From: Actinomyces ruminicola | Lineage (GTDB): Bacteria; Actinomycetota; Actinomycetes; Actinomycetales; Actinomycetaceae | Direction: 5' to 3' | Length of the DNA stretch: 64,000 nt | Assembly: GCF_900103885.1 (NCBI RefSeq) | Contig: NZ_FNIM01000001.1 | Span: 1 to 64,000 of the forward strand | Shown: piece by piece, positions 41,671-50,634 of the stretch | How the letters are laid out: every line of letters begins with the position of its first letter | Position numbering within the stretch: the stretch's first letter is position 1 | Notes under the pieces: generated by a model | What the model saw: only the letters and a program-made list of their open reading frames with translations | Told to the model about the DNA's origin: nothing | The model's database searches: none | Program-made: the position numbers and the translations under genes

Positions 41671-41831
41671 ACAAGGCCCACCGGGAGTCATGAGGGGCGA
41701 GTCCCAAAGTGTGGACGGCACGGTCCGGGCCACTTCTGCGCCGAACCGCCATATCGGCACGGAATCAACGAATCCGAGAACCCTGCATATCCGTCCTGAC
41801 GACTCCGGCTCCCCTGCCGGAGTTGAGCCGT

Positions 41832-42497
41832 CTAACGCTCGGCGACGATCTCCACGCGGCGGTTGGCCGCTCGTCCCTCTTCCGACACGGAGCCGTCCTC
41901 GTTCTCCTCAGCGGCGATCGGCTCGGACTCCCCCTTGCCCTGTGCGGAGATGGTTAGCTCTGGCAGCTGGGCGACTACGTATACCCGTACCGCCTCGGCG
42001 CGGCGCTCCGACAGGTCCTGGTTGTAGGCATCGTCATCCACCGAGTCCGTGTGCCCGGTGATCGTCACCTTGGTAGGTGGGTCGCTCCGCCAGTCCTCGA
42101 TCAGCTCGTCCAGAACCTCATGTGCGCGCTCGGTGAGCTCGGCGGAGTCAGTCTCGAAGTTGACATCGCTCGACAAGGTCGTGGTGGTGCGGTCTTCCGA
42201 CTCGACCACCGAGGCTGCGCCGTCCAGCGTACCGATCGGCGCCTCAATGTCGTAGGACCGCAGCTCGAGGGAGTACACGGGCGTGTCAACGTCCTCAGCG
42301 GCTTCGGGCATCACGCCCGGGGCGACGCATCGGGTAGTGGTGGAGGCCGAAGCGGATGCGCTGGCCGCCGACGTCGCCGAGACCGCCAGCGCCCTCGGCG
42401 CGGAGGTGACTGCGTCCGGCCCCACCGACAGCACCAGCGCGGCCCCGACAACCACCGCAGCCGCCACCGGCACCGAGCACGCCCTCCGGCGGGTCAT
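41832..42497 (-). CDS. Exported OmpA/MotB-type C-terminal domain protein
   Basis: A 221-aa protein with an N-terminal signal or membrane segment (residues 9-30) and a C-terminal OmpA-like peptidoglycan-binding domain: VNFETDSAELTERAHEVLDEL, TITGHTDSVDDDAYNQDLSERRAEAVRVYV and GRAANRRVEIV. It should sit on the outer face of the membrane and grip peptidoglycan. The gene overlaps the preceding lipoprotein gene (ATGA), suggesting a joint cell-envelope role. OmpA-like modules occur in actinobacteria, but not as outer-membrane porins. Confidence 0.88.
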   Translation of the reverse strand: MTRRRACSVPVAAAVVVGAALVLSVGPDAVTSAPRALAVSATSAASASASASTTTRCVAPGVMPEAAEDVDTPVYSLELRSYDIEAPIGTLDGAASVVESEDRTTTTLSSDVNFETDSAELTERAHEVLDELIEDWRSDPPTKVTITGHTDSVDDDAYNQDLSERRAEAVRVYVVAQLPELTISAQGKGESEPIAAEENEDGSVSEEGRAANRRVEIVAER

Positions 42498-43141
42498 CGG
42501 GTCACCGCCACGTCGGTGAACAGCTGCAAGCCCGGGATGGAGATGGTGACCGTCTCCACGTTCTCCGGCAGCGGCGCGTACATGTTGTAGTAGATCGCCG
42601 TATCGCCCGGGCGGATTCTGTCGGGGCGCGAGCAGAGCGGGTCGCCGTCGGTGTTGCGGGCGGTCTCATAGGTCTTCTGGTTGAGGCCGTCGATTATGGT
42701 CACGTCGGCAGTCGTGCCCGAACCGAACGAGGTGGTCGGGTAGAGCCCCTCGTGGTCATCGTCGTCGGGTGAAAGGCTGGTCACCGAGAAGGTGACAATC
42801 GTGAAGCCCCCGGTCACGGTGACGGCATTGAGGTCCACCCGCGCCGGTTCCTCAGCGGCCGAGCCGTTGTTCAGCTCGGTCTCCTGGGAGCCGAGTACCG
42901 GCAGCTCGCCGGTGAAGGGCAGCGCCGTGCCGGCGGCGGAGGCCTGCGCGGCCGCGCTGGCCACGTCTGCGGCCGCGCCGGCGCCCTCGCCGTCGTCGCC
43001 GCCACGCCTGGTCAAGCCGCATGCCGCCAGCGCCCCGACCAGCGCTACAGATCCTCCCAGCGCCAGGAAATGACGCCGACCGCAACCTTGAGATGACGCG
43101 GATGCGGTGGCGGAAACCCGCTTGAACGAAGACATGAGCAT
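42494..43141 (-). CDS. Putative Tat/lipoprotein of unknown function
   Basis: A 215-aa exported protein. The N-terminus has GRRHFLALGG (twin-arginine type) and a hydrophobic stretch ending in the lipobox GALAACG, so lipidation is likely near Cys 41. After a Gly/Ala/Ser-rich linker there is a beta-rich domain (VDLNAVTVTGGFTIVTFSVTSLSPDDDD, DTAIYYNMYAPLPENVETVTISIPGL). It is not a family I recognise. ATG 43141 has AGGAGA upstream. Coupled by overlap to the OmpA-like gene. Confidence 0.82.
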   Translation of the reverse strand: MLMSSFKRVSATASASSQGCGRRHFLALGGSVALVGALAACGLTRRGGDDGEGAGAAADVASAAAQASAAGTALPFTGELPVLGSQETELNNGSAAEEPARVDLNAVTVTGGFTIVTFSVTSLSPDDDDHEGLYPTTSFGSGTTADVTIIDGLNQKTYETARNTDGDPLCSRPDRIRPGDTAIYYNMYAPLPENVETVTISIPGLQLFTDVAVTR

Positions 43142-43256
43142 GCAGCTTCTCCTTGAAGGGGATCGGGGTCATCAGCGGGGACCATCCACCCGCGCCCTAA
43201 CCGGCTGTCAGCTTCGTGCGCCGACGCGCTTGGAATCCCACCCGAGATCTATCGAA

Positions 43257-43285
43257 ACGTTATCTAATGGCTCAGGTGTAGTCAA
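43257..43285 (-). promoter_or_regulatory. Promoter of the lipoprotein-OmpA operon
   Basis: TTGACT (43285-43280), 17 bp and TAACGT (43262-43257) on the minus strand, about 110 nt before the lipoprotein start. The 284-nt spacer to recQ also holds a possible recQ promoter: TAGCGT at 43413-43418, 7 nt before its ATG. Confidence 0.65.
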
Positions 43286-43425
43286 GCTCGCGCAACCATG
43301 CATTGAGGGTCGACGATACGGGTACGAGGTCGGCGGGGCCCGACGTGATGGCTCCGATCAGCGGATGTCCTGCAGTGGGCCGGCGTCATGGTTACCAGTC
43401 GGTGCAGCGGGTTAGCGTGGCTGCC

Positions 43426-45735
43426 ATGAACTCGCCCGCCTCGACCATCACGCCCGTCGATCCCGCGGCCCCGCCCGGCGGCGGGGCCGCTCCCATCCGG
43501 GAGCGCGCCGAGGCGGTGCTGCGCGCCCTGGTCGGGCGGGCGGAGGCCCGGCTGCGCGCGGATCAGTGGCGCGCCATCGAGGCGCTGGTGGTGCAGCGGC
43601 GGCGGACGCTGGTGGTGCAGCGCACCGGCTGGGGCAAATCCGCCGTCTACTTCGTGGCCACCGTACTGCTGCGGGAGGGCTGGGCGGGGTGGCGGCCCGG
43701 CGCCCCCGTCCCCTCCCCCGGCGCCCGCACCGGTGCGGGCGCCACCGTGATCATCTCTCCGCTGCTGGCGCTGATGCGTGACCAGGTGGCCTCCGCCCGG
43801 CGCGCCGGCATCAACGCCCTGACCATGAACTCGGTCAACGCCCCGCAGTGGCCCGAGATCCAGGCCCAGATACACCGCGGCGAGGTGGACGTGCTGCTGG
43901 TGTCCCCCGAGCGGCTCAACAATCCCGTCTTTCGGGATGAGGTGCTGCCGGGGCTGGCGGCCGACGCCGCCCTGGTGGTGATAGACGAGGCGCACTGCAT
44001 CTCCGACTGGGGGCACGACTTCCGCCCCGACTACCGGCGCATCCGCACGCTGCTGGCGGGCCTGCCCCCGGGCACGCCGGTGCTCGCCACCACGGCGACG
44101 GCGAATGCCCGGGTCACGGCCGACGTCGCCGAGCAGCTCGGCTCCCCCGCCGCCGGAGTCCCCGGAGCGGGAGAGGACGCCGAGACGCTGGTGCTGCGGG
44201 GGACGCTCGCGCGCGAGTCCCTGCACCTGGGTGTGCGCCGCCTGCCGGACTCCGCCACGCGCCTGGCCTGGCTGACCGACTACCTGCGCGCCACGCCCGG
44301 ATCCGGCATCGTGTACTGCCTGACGGTGTCGGCCGCCGGCGAGGTCGCCGCGCAACTGCGCGATGCGGGCCTGGAGGTTGCCGCCTATACGGGCCGCACG
44401 GACGCCGCGGAGCGGGAGCGCCTGGAGGGCGAGCTCCAGGGCAACCGGGTCAAGGCGCTGGTGGCGACCAGTGCCCTGGGCATGGGCTTCGACAAGCCGG
44501 ACCTGGCCTTCGTCGTACACCTGGGGGCGCCGAGTTCTCCGGTGACCTACTACCAGCAGGTGGGCCGAGCGGGGCGCGGAGTCGAGCGCGCGGAGGTGGT
44601 ACTGCTGCCGGGGGCCGAGGACCGGGCCATTTGGAATTGGTTCGGCTCCCAGGGCTTCCCGCCCGAGGACGCGGTTCGCGAGGTGCTGGCCGCACTGGAC
44701 GCCCGCGACCGAGCCGGTGCGGAGCCACTGAGTACGAACGCGCTGGAGACCGTGGTGCCGCTGCGGCGCCCGCGGCTGGAGTCAATGCTGAAGGTGCTCG
44801 ACGTCGACGGCGCGGTTAGGCGGGTGCGCGGCGGTTGGGTGTCGACCGGCCGCTCCTGGGCGTATGACGCGCAGCGTTATGCGCGCGTGGAGGCCGCCCG
44901 TGCCGCGGAGCAGGAGTTGATGGAGCGTTATGAGGCGCTCGCGGCGCCCGCGTGCCGCATGTCCTTCCTGCGCGATGTGCTTGACGATCCCGAGCTGACC
45001 CGGGGCTGGCGGTGCGGCGCCTGCGACCTGTGCGGCGGGCTGCAATTGCCTCCGGCGCCGGGCGAGCGGGAGATCGCCGCGGCTCGGCGGGCCCTGTCCC
45101 GGGTGGGCATCGCGCTCGAGCCCCGCAAGCGGTGGCCCACCGGCATGGACCGCCTGGGGCTGCCCGAGCTCACCGGCACTATTGCCGAGGCCGACCGGCC
45201 GGAGCCGGGTCTGGCGGTCGGGCGTCTGGACGGTCTGGGTGTTTCGGCGTCCCTGCGCGACCTGCTCGACTCCGGTGCGGACGGCGAGGTGCCGCCCGGC
45301 CTACGCGCTCCCGTGCTGGAGGTCGTCGACAGGCTCGTCGCAGACATGAGTCTCCCAGGCGGGCAGGACGACGGCGGGCGGGCGGCAACCGGGGAGGTGG
45401 CCGTGGTCATTGTCGACTCGCGTACGCGCCCGCGGCTCGTGCGCCATCTCGGGCGGGCACTGACCCGTCACCTGGGGGCCATCCCCCTGGGTGTCATTGA
45501 GGTGCTCGGCGCGCCGGGTCGGCACGATGTCGGATCCGCCTTCCGGCTGGCCGAGGTCGCCCGTTCGCTGACGCTGAGGGGATGGTCGCCGCGAAGGCGG
45601 GCGCGGCTCCGCGGCGCCCGGGTCGTGCTGGTGGATGACTGGGCCGACTCCGGCTGGACGCTCGCCGTCGCGGCTCGGCTGCTGCGCCGGGCGGGAGCGG
45701 CCTCGGTACACCCCCTGGTCCTGGCGCAGCGCTGA
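43426..45735 (+). CDS. recQ: RecQ-type DNA helicase fused to a phosphoribosyltransferase-like domain
   Basis: A 769-aa ATP-dependent 3'-5' helicase. Motif I is TGWGKS (G68-S72), motif II VIDEAHCISDWGHDFRPDYRRI, and motif VI QQVGRAGRGVE. A cysteine-containing zinc segment (CRMSFLRDVLDD...CGACDLCGG) follows. The last 120 residues are not the usual HRDC domain: VVIVDSRTRPRLVRHLG and VLVDDWADSGWTLAVAARLL, which reads as a PRPP-loop of the type I phosphoribosyltransferase fold. I choose ATG 43426, probably leaderless. The upstream in-frame codons to 43303 look non-coding. Confidence 0.9.
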   Translation: MNSPASTITPVDPAAPPGGGAAPIRERAEAVLRALVGRAEARLRADQWRAIEALVVQRRRTLVVQRTGWGKSAVYFVATVLLREGWAGWRPGAPVPSPGARTGAGATVIISPLLALMRDQVASARRAGINALTMNSVNAPQWPEIQAQIHRGEVDVLLVSPERLNNPVFRDEVLPGLAADAALVVIDEAHCISDWGHDFRPDYRRIRTLLAGLPPGTPVLATTATANARVTADVAEQLGSPAAGVPGAGEDAETLVLRGTLARESLHLGVRRLPDSATRLAWLTDYLRATPGSGIVYCLTVSAAGEVAAQLRDAGLEVAAYTGRTDAAERERLEGELQGNRVKALVATSALGMGFDKPDLAFVVHLGAPSSPVTYYQQVGRAGRGVERAEVVLLPGAEDRAIWNWFGSQGFPPEDAVREVLAALDARDRAGAEPLSTNALETVVPLRRPRLESMLKVLDVDGAVRRVRGGWVSTGRSWAYDAQRYARVEAARAAEQELMERYEALAAPACRMSFLRDVLDDPELTRGWRCGACDLCGGLQLPPAPGEREIAAARRALSRVGIALEPRKRWPTGMDRLGLPELTGTIAEADRPEPGLAVGRLDGLGVSASLRDLLDSGADGEVPPGLRAPVLEVVDRLVADMSLPGGQDDGGRAATGEVAVVIVDSRTRPRLVRHLGRALTRHLGAIPLGVIEVLGAPGRHDVGSAFRLAEVARSLTLRGWSPRRRARLRGARVVLVDDWADSGWTLAVAARLLRRAGAASVHPLVLAQR

Positions 45736-45761
45736 GTCGGGCCGTCGCCTCCGCGGCGGTG

Positions 45762-45777
45762 CGGGGCGGTTGCCCCG
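45762..45777. terminator. Terminator between convergent recQ and glycosidase-like genes
   Basis: CGGGGC-GGTT-GCCCCG is a perfect 6-bp stem with a 4-nt loop in the 63-nt convergent spacer; a second GC-rich hairpin lies just before it (GCCGTCGCCTCCGCGGCGG). Confidence 0.6.
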
Positions 45778-45798
45778 ATCCGGCATCAGCATCCGCAG

Positions 45799-47439
45799 TC
45801 AGTCGGAGCCCTCGATACGCGCCGCGTCAACCAGGTCCTGCGCCACCGCGCCGGAGCCGTCCTCCGGCCCCGACGGGCCCGGCTGGTCCTGCGTGTCGGG
45901 GGCAATCACCCCCTCGTCCTGGAGGTAGTACCACCACAGCGGCGCCGCCCAGGCGCGCGGTTGCCCTAGCGCGGCGGCGGTCAGGTGCCGGGCGACCGCC
46001 GCCCGGCCGGCCTCGACGTCGTCGGGCGAGCCGAACCACCACGGCCCGTCGTCCAGGTCGTCCGCCCCGTATCCGAGCTCGGTCAGCGCCGTGCGCTTGT
46101 CGCCCGCCACCCGTCCCAGAGCGTCCAGGACGCGCCGGGCGCCGGAGCCCAGCGGGTGCCACTGCGGGTAGACGGACAGCCCGACGACGTCGACCAGGTC
46201 CAGCAATTCCTCCCCCAGGTTGGTGGCGGCCCAGGAGATGACGGACTCCGCGGCCGTGCCCTGTCCGAGCTGGTAGTACAGGGTGAGCACCCGGGTGGCC
46301 GCCGCGGTGGCCGGGTCCGCCGCCAGGGCGCGGGCGGCCGCGAGTGTCCGCGCGACGGCGCCGGGGCCGGTCCACTCCCCCGCCAGCTCGTTGCCGACCT
46401 CCCAGGCGTCGGCCTCGGGGAAGGCGTGGAGCAGCGCCCTCAGCCGCCGGTCCCAGCTCTCCTCATCCAAGTCGGCCAGGGCCTGGGAGTCGCAGACCTG
46501 CACCATGACCCGGGCGCCCGCCTCGTGCAGCTCGGTGACGCACCGCCGCCACCCGTTCATCTCATCGGCGTCGTCGGTGTCCTCGACGACGATCCGCACC
46601 AGCACCGACCGTCCCGCCTCGTCCAGGGGCGCGATGACCTGCGCGGCGCGCCCCTTTGGGGGGGCGGCGGTGAAGGTGACTCCGAGCATGGCGTCGGCGG
46701 GGCCGAGCCGGGCGGCGGCCTGATCCAGGGCGAGCTGCGCCGTCGTCGCCGCCTCGAGAGCGGCCTCGGCGAGGGTGGCTCGCTCGGTGGGCGTCGTCGC
46801 CGCAGCGCAGGCGGCCAGGGCCTGCGCGGTCCGGGTTCGCAACGCCTCCAGCGCCGCCGTCTGGTCCCCGTCGTCGGCGAGAACCGGGGCGCCCGCCTGG
46901 GCCTCGTGCAGGCCTTCAGCGGCCAGCTCGGCCAGGGCGTAGCGGCCGGGGCCGGGCAGATCCACCAACAGCGCGGAGTAGCCGTGACTGGTCGGCCAGG
47001 ACAGGTTCAGGCAAGCGATGCGCCCTGCGGGCAGCTGGACAGCGGCGCTGGCCTCGACGTGCCTTTGCAGGGGCGCCAGCTCGATGAGTTCAAGCGTTTC
47101 GGCGTCGAGCAGGGCGTCGTCGCGAGCGTCCTCGCCGATCCCGTTGGTCTGCACCTCCAGCACGCCGTCCAGGTCCAGCAGCTCACCGTCGGTCCCGGCG
47201 ACGTCAAGCAGCACCAGGCCGCCCGCGCCTCCTGTGGAGGCGGTTGGCGCCGCGGGGTCTCGGGGCACGGCCAGTCGCCGCACGAGCGCCAGGACCGCCG
47301 CAACAAGGGCGGCTGCGACTCCTATGAACAGGCCGATGACGCGGCGCCGGCTCAGCGGTGGCCGCCGCGCCGGCTCCCGGGAACCGTCGGTGTCTCGGTT
47401 CCCGGGGCCGGCGCGGGCGCCATCATCTCCGGCAGTCAT
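45799..47439 (-). CDS. Membrane-anchored clan-A glycosidase-like protein
   Basis: A 546-aa protein with a single N-terminal membrane segment (RRRVIGLFIGVAAALVAAVLALV, about residues 32-53) and an extracytoplasmic TIM-barrel. The barrel shows AWEVGNELAG (N350-E351, the acid/base position of clan GH-A) and RTALTELGYG with E454 as candidate nucleophile, plus VDVVGLSVYPQWHPLG between them. It could trim or release the polysaccharide made by the locus (inference). The N-terminal 250 residues match no family I know. Last gene of the EPS operon. Confidence 0.75.
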   Translation of the reverse strand: MTAGDDGARAGPGNRDTDGSREPARRPPLSRRRVIGLFIGVAAALVAAVLALVRRLAVPRDPAAPTASTGGAGGLVLLDVAGTDGELLDLDGVLEVQTNGIGEDARDDALLDAETLELIELAPLQRHVEASAAVQLPAGRIACLNLSWPTSHGYSALLVDLPGPGRYALAELAAEGLHEAQAGAPVLADDGDQTAALEALRTRTAQALAACAAATTPTERATLAEAALEAATTAQLALDQAAARLGPADAMLGVTFTAAPPKGRAAQVIAPLDEAGRSVLVRIVVEDTDDADEMNGWRRCVTELHEAGARVMVQVCDSQALADLDEESWDRRLRALLHAFPEADAWEVGNELAGEWTGPGAVARTLAAARALAADPATAAATRVLTLYYQLGQGTAAESVISWAATNLGEELLDLVDVVGLSVYPQWHPLGSGARRVLDALGRVAGDKRTALTELGYGADDLDDGPWWFGSPDDVEAGRAAVARHLTAAALGQPRAWAAPLWWYYLQDEGVIAPDTQDQPGPSGPEDGSGAVAQDLVDAARIEGSD

Positions 47440-47451
47440 CTGCGGTCCGTG

Positions 47452-49362
47452 TCATCTCAGCTCGGTGGCGGGTACGAAGGTATAGCCCTCCGCGCGGACG
47501 CCCTCGACGATCTCCTGCAAGAGCGAGACGTCGTAGTAGGGGTGGAAGAAGAAGCTGGCTGTGGCGTGGGTGTTCACCAGGTTCGCGTGCGCCGCGGCCA
47601 CGATGTCCGCGGGCAGGCGCGGCGGGTGCTGGTTGTAGGACTCCAGTTCCACATTGCCCAGGTTCTCCGGCAGCACATGGCTGCCGTAGGGGTCATTGAC
47701 GGCGTAGGGGAAGAACTGACCGAAGTAGTCGAAGCTTCCGCCGGTTCCGCCGGTCAGCAGGCCCGCGTGCAGGAGCTCGCGCTCGTAGCGCACCTGATAG
47801 ACCTGGTTAATGCCGTTGTAGGCGGCGGCCGTGGCCGCGTAGTGGGGCGTTTCGAATACCGTCGGCTCGGGTAGACCGACCTGGGTGAAGACGGCTCGGC
47901 CCTCCAGCACCCGCTGGGCGGCCCAGGCGGTGCCGGTGCCGGACAGGTCGCCGCCGATCTGCACCCAGGAGTCGTTGGCACAGGTAACCGCCGGCGCGGT
48001 GTTGTCGTTCAAGTCTGTGCACCAGGAGCGGATGAACTCGAAGTCGTCCGTGCTCACCGCGTTGTAGGGATTGCTCAAGTCGGAGAACTGGTGGCGGGTG
48101 CCGTGCTGGATCAGGGTGCCGCCATTGGCGACGGCGTAGGCGAGCACTTCAACCAGTTCCGGATTGTCCACCAGGGTGAGGGTTTCGGGGACCGAGTCGT
48201 TGTAGACCCCGCCCGGGTCGGTGTACACGGGCACGACGGCGATCTGGAACGGGACCCCCGCCCCGACCAGGTAGTCGACGATGGTGCGCAGTTCCGTGCC
48301 CGTGGTAGCGGGGCTGACGTCCTCGATCCGCACGGCCGCCTGCCGGATGGTGGCGGCCTCGGGCTGGAGGATGTCGAGCACGATGTCTGCGGCGGCCAGG
48401 TAGCGGTCCCGCTCCGAGAGGTAGGACAGGGGGATCTCGCCGATGTAGGTGAGGTTTCCGGACTTCACGGCCCAGGGGAAGGAGCTGCCGGTCGACTGCG
48501 CAATGGACGCGCAGTCGGTGGCCGTGCCCGCCGCGTCGGAGCAGTTGGCGGTCCCCAGCACCGTGACCTGCTCCGGGCTGGTGATCCGGGGGGCGAGGAT
48601 ACCGCCGGTGTTGAGGGCGTTGCGGGTCAGGTCCTGCCCGTTGTAGGTGACGCTGGTGACCGTGTCGGTGGAGTCGATGTACGAACCGGCCGCGTCCCAG
48701 CCATACCGGGTGGTGAAGGTGGCGCGGTCCTGGGTGTCGGCCGCCAGCTGCCAGATGTTGAAGCCGGACCACAGCACCGGCACGTCGCCGGTGAGGACGT
48801 CCTCGATGAAGGCCCGGGGCAACGGCTCGTCATAGGTGGATCCGGAGTAGATGACTGCGGTGAAGGAGCCGGCCAGGCCCGCGACATAGTCGGCCACCGG
48901 CATGGCCGTCACCGTGCCCGAGTGAGAGGCCAGCATGCCCATGCCCAAAGCGTAGTACTCGCCGAGATGGGCGTAGGGGCCGGTCGAGTCGAACAGGACG
49001 AGGGTACGGGCCGGGCCGGCCTGCTCAGTGGAGAAGGTGCGGGCCGAGGCCGGCAGGGCGGCATTGGCCGGCAGGTCGCGCACCTCGGCGTCCGCGTCGG
49101 CGGCCTCGACCGGTTGGGCCAACTCCGCCTCGTCGACCACGCCTGCGGCAACCAGCGGCAGCTGCTGCTCGGCGGCGGCCGCGGGCTCCGGCGGCGCCTC
49201 GACCGCCGCTTCCTCAGTGATGTCGACCGGGGTCACGGCCGGTTCGGTCTCCACCGCGACGGCGGTCACGGCGGGTCCGGTGGTGGCGGGCACCAGGAGA
49301 GCGGCCGCCAGCATCAGGCCGAAGGCGGCGCCGCGGCGCCGATTCAGGGATCGGGGAAGCAT
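47452..49362 (-). CDS. Secreted DUF2334/polysaccharide-deacetylase-like protein
   Basis: A 636-aa exported protein with a signal peptide (AAFGLMLAAALLVPATTGPAV). The C-terminal half has the NodB-like pattern of DUF2334: VRIEDVSPATTGTELRTIVDYL (metal Asp), LIQHGTRHQFSD (metal His pair) and SFFFHPYYDVSLLQEIVEG. Likely a deacetylase acting on N-acetylated sugar polymers outside the cell. The first half, about 330 residues, is a glutamine-amidotransferase-like or Rossmann-like domain (RTLVLFDSTGPYAHLGEYYALG). ATG 49362 abuts the wecB stop with GAGGAG upstream. Confidence 0.82.
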   Translation of the reverse strand: MLPRSLNRRRGAAFGLMLAAALLVPATTGPAVTAVAVETEPAVTPVDITEEAAVEAPPEPAAAAEQQLPLVAAGVVDEAELAQPVEAADADAEVRDLPANAALPASARTFSTEQAGPARTLVLFDSTGPYAHLGEYYALGMGMLASHSGTVTAMPVADYVAGLAGSFTAVIYSGSTYDEPLPRAFIEDVLTGDVPVLWSGFNIWQLAADTQDRATFTTRYGWDAAGSYIDSTDTVTSVTYNGQDLTRNALNTGGILAPRITSPEQVTVLGTANCSDAAGTATDCASIAQSTGSSFPWAVKSGNLTYIGEIPLSYLSERDRYLAAADIVLDILQPEAATIRQAAVRIEDVSPATTGTELRTIVDYLVGAGVPFQIAVVPVYTDPGGVYNDSVPETLTLVDNPELVEVLAYAVANGGTLIQHGTRHQFSDLSNPYNAVSTDDFEFIRSWCTDLNDNTAPAVTCANDSWVQIGGDLSGTGTAWAAQRVLEGRAVFTQVGLPEPTVFETPHYAATAAAYNGINQVYQVRYERELLHAGLLTGGTGGSFDYFGQFFPYAVNDPYGSHVLPENLGNVELESYNQHPPRLPADIVAAAHANLVNTHATASFFFHPYYDVSLLQEIVEGVRAEGYTFVPATELR

Positions 49363-50574
49363 TCAGTTCTCCTCGGTGATGGAAGTGGCTCTTTCAGGGG
49401 TGAAGTCCGGCACCCGCTCGCCAACACCGGTCAACGCTGCCATGGCGGCGGTGATGCGGGAGCACGCCCGCCCATCACCGTACGGGTTGGCCGCATTCGC
49501 CATGCGGGCGTGGGCATCGGCGTCGTCCAGCAGGGTGCCGACGGCCTGGACAATCGTCTCCTCATCGGTGCCGACGAGTCGGGCCACCCCGAAGCCGACG
49601 GCCTCCGGACGCTCGGTGTTCTCCCGCATCACCAGGACCGGCTTGGACAGGGCCGGCGCCTCCTCCTGCACCCCACCGGAATCGGTGAGCACCAGGTGGG
49701 CGCGGTTCATGAGTGTGCAGAACTGCCCGTACTCCAGCGGCTCGGTGATGACCACGTTGTCCAAGCCCTCGATATGCGGCAGGATCGCCGCCCGCACCTT
49801 GGGGTTGCGGTGGGCGGGCAGCACCACGAGGTCGTCGGGGTGCGCGCGCGCCACGCGGGCGACTGCACGACCAATCGCCTGCATCGGCCGCCCCCACGAC
49901 TCACGGCGGTGCGCGGTCACCAGCACCACTCGTCGACGGCTATCGGCCGTGGCCTCGGCCAGGGCGGGATCGGTGAAGGGCACCGGCCTGGCCACGGCCT
50001 CCAGCAATGCGTCGATGACGGTGTTGCCGGTGACTACGACGTCTGCGGCATCAGTGTTCTCCCGCAGCAGGTTGTCGCGGGCCAGCGCGGTAGGGCACAG
50101 GTGCAGGGAGGCGACCTGCGTCAGCAGCCGCCGGTTGGCCTCCTCGGGGTACGGGGAGGCGATGGAGCCGGTGCGCAGCCCGGCCTCCACGTGCGCCACC
50201 GGCACCTGGTGGTAGAAGCCCGCCAGGCCGGCGGCGAATGCGGAGGTGGTGTCACCCTGGACCGCCAGCAGGTCGGGGCCGAGCTGCTCAATGGCGCGCT
50301 CCACCCCCTCCAGTGTCCCCACGGTTACCTGCGTCAGGCTCTGGCCGGGGCTGTGGATGTCGAGATCCATGTCCGGGGTGATGCCGAAGAAGTCATTGAC
50401 CTGGTCGAGCATTTCGCGATGCTGGCCGGTGACGACGACTACCGGCTCGAAACGCTCGTCGTGCTGCAGGGCGCGCACCAGTGGGGCCATCTTGATGGCC
50501 TCGGGCCTGGTTCCGTACACCAGCATCACGCGTGGGCGGGCGCCCGCCGCGGTGGTGGCCAAGGTGTTTTGCAT
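49363..50574 (-). CDS. wecB: UDP-N-acetylglucosamine 2-epimerase
   Basis: Non-hydrolysing epimerase converting UDP-GlcNAc to UDP-ManNAc, 403 aa, cytoplasmic GT-B-like fold. VYGTRPEAIKMAPLVRAL, VTGQHREMLDQV, VQGDTTSAFA, HVEAGLRTG, VTAHRRESWG and LTDSGGVQEEAPAL (with the conserved EE) are all present. ATG 50574 has GAGGAG 5 nt upstream. In this operon it should supply ManNAc units to the GT2 synthase, or to a cell-wall linkage unit. Confidence 0.95.
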   Translation of the reverse strand: MQNTLATTAAGARPRVMLVYGTRPEAIKMAPLVRALQHDERFEPVVVVTGQHREMLDQVNDFFGITPDMDLDIHSPGQSLTQVTVGTLEGVERAIEQLGPDLLAVQGDTTSAFAAGLAGFYHQVPVAHVEAGLRTGSIASPYPEEANRRLLTQVASLHLCPTALARDNLLRENTDAADVVVTGNTVIDALLEAVARPVPFTDPALAEATADSRRRVVLVTAHRRESWGRPMQAIGRAVARVARAHPDDLVVLPAHRNPKVRAAILPHIEGLDNVVITEPLEYGQFCTLMNRAHLVLTDSGGVQEEAPALSKPVLVMRENTERPEAVGFGVARLVGTDEETIVQAVGTLLDDADAHARMANAANPYGDGRACSRITAAMAALTGVGERVPDFTPERATSITEEN

Positions 50575-50634
50575 GTGTCTCCTCAGGGGTTTCAGGGTTA
50601 TGGACGAGACTGGCCTTGTGAATGAGATATCTGC

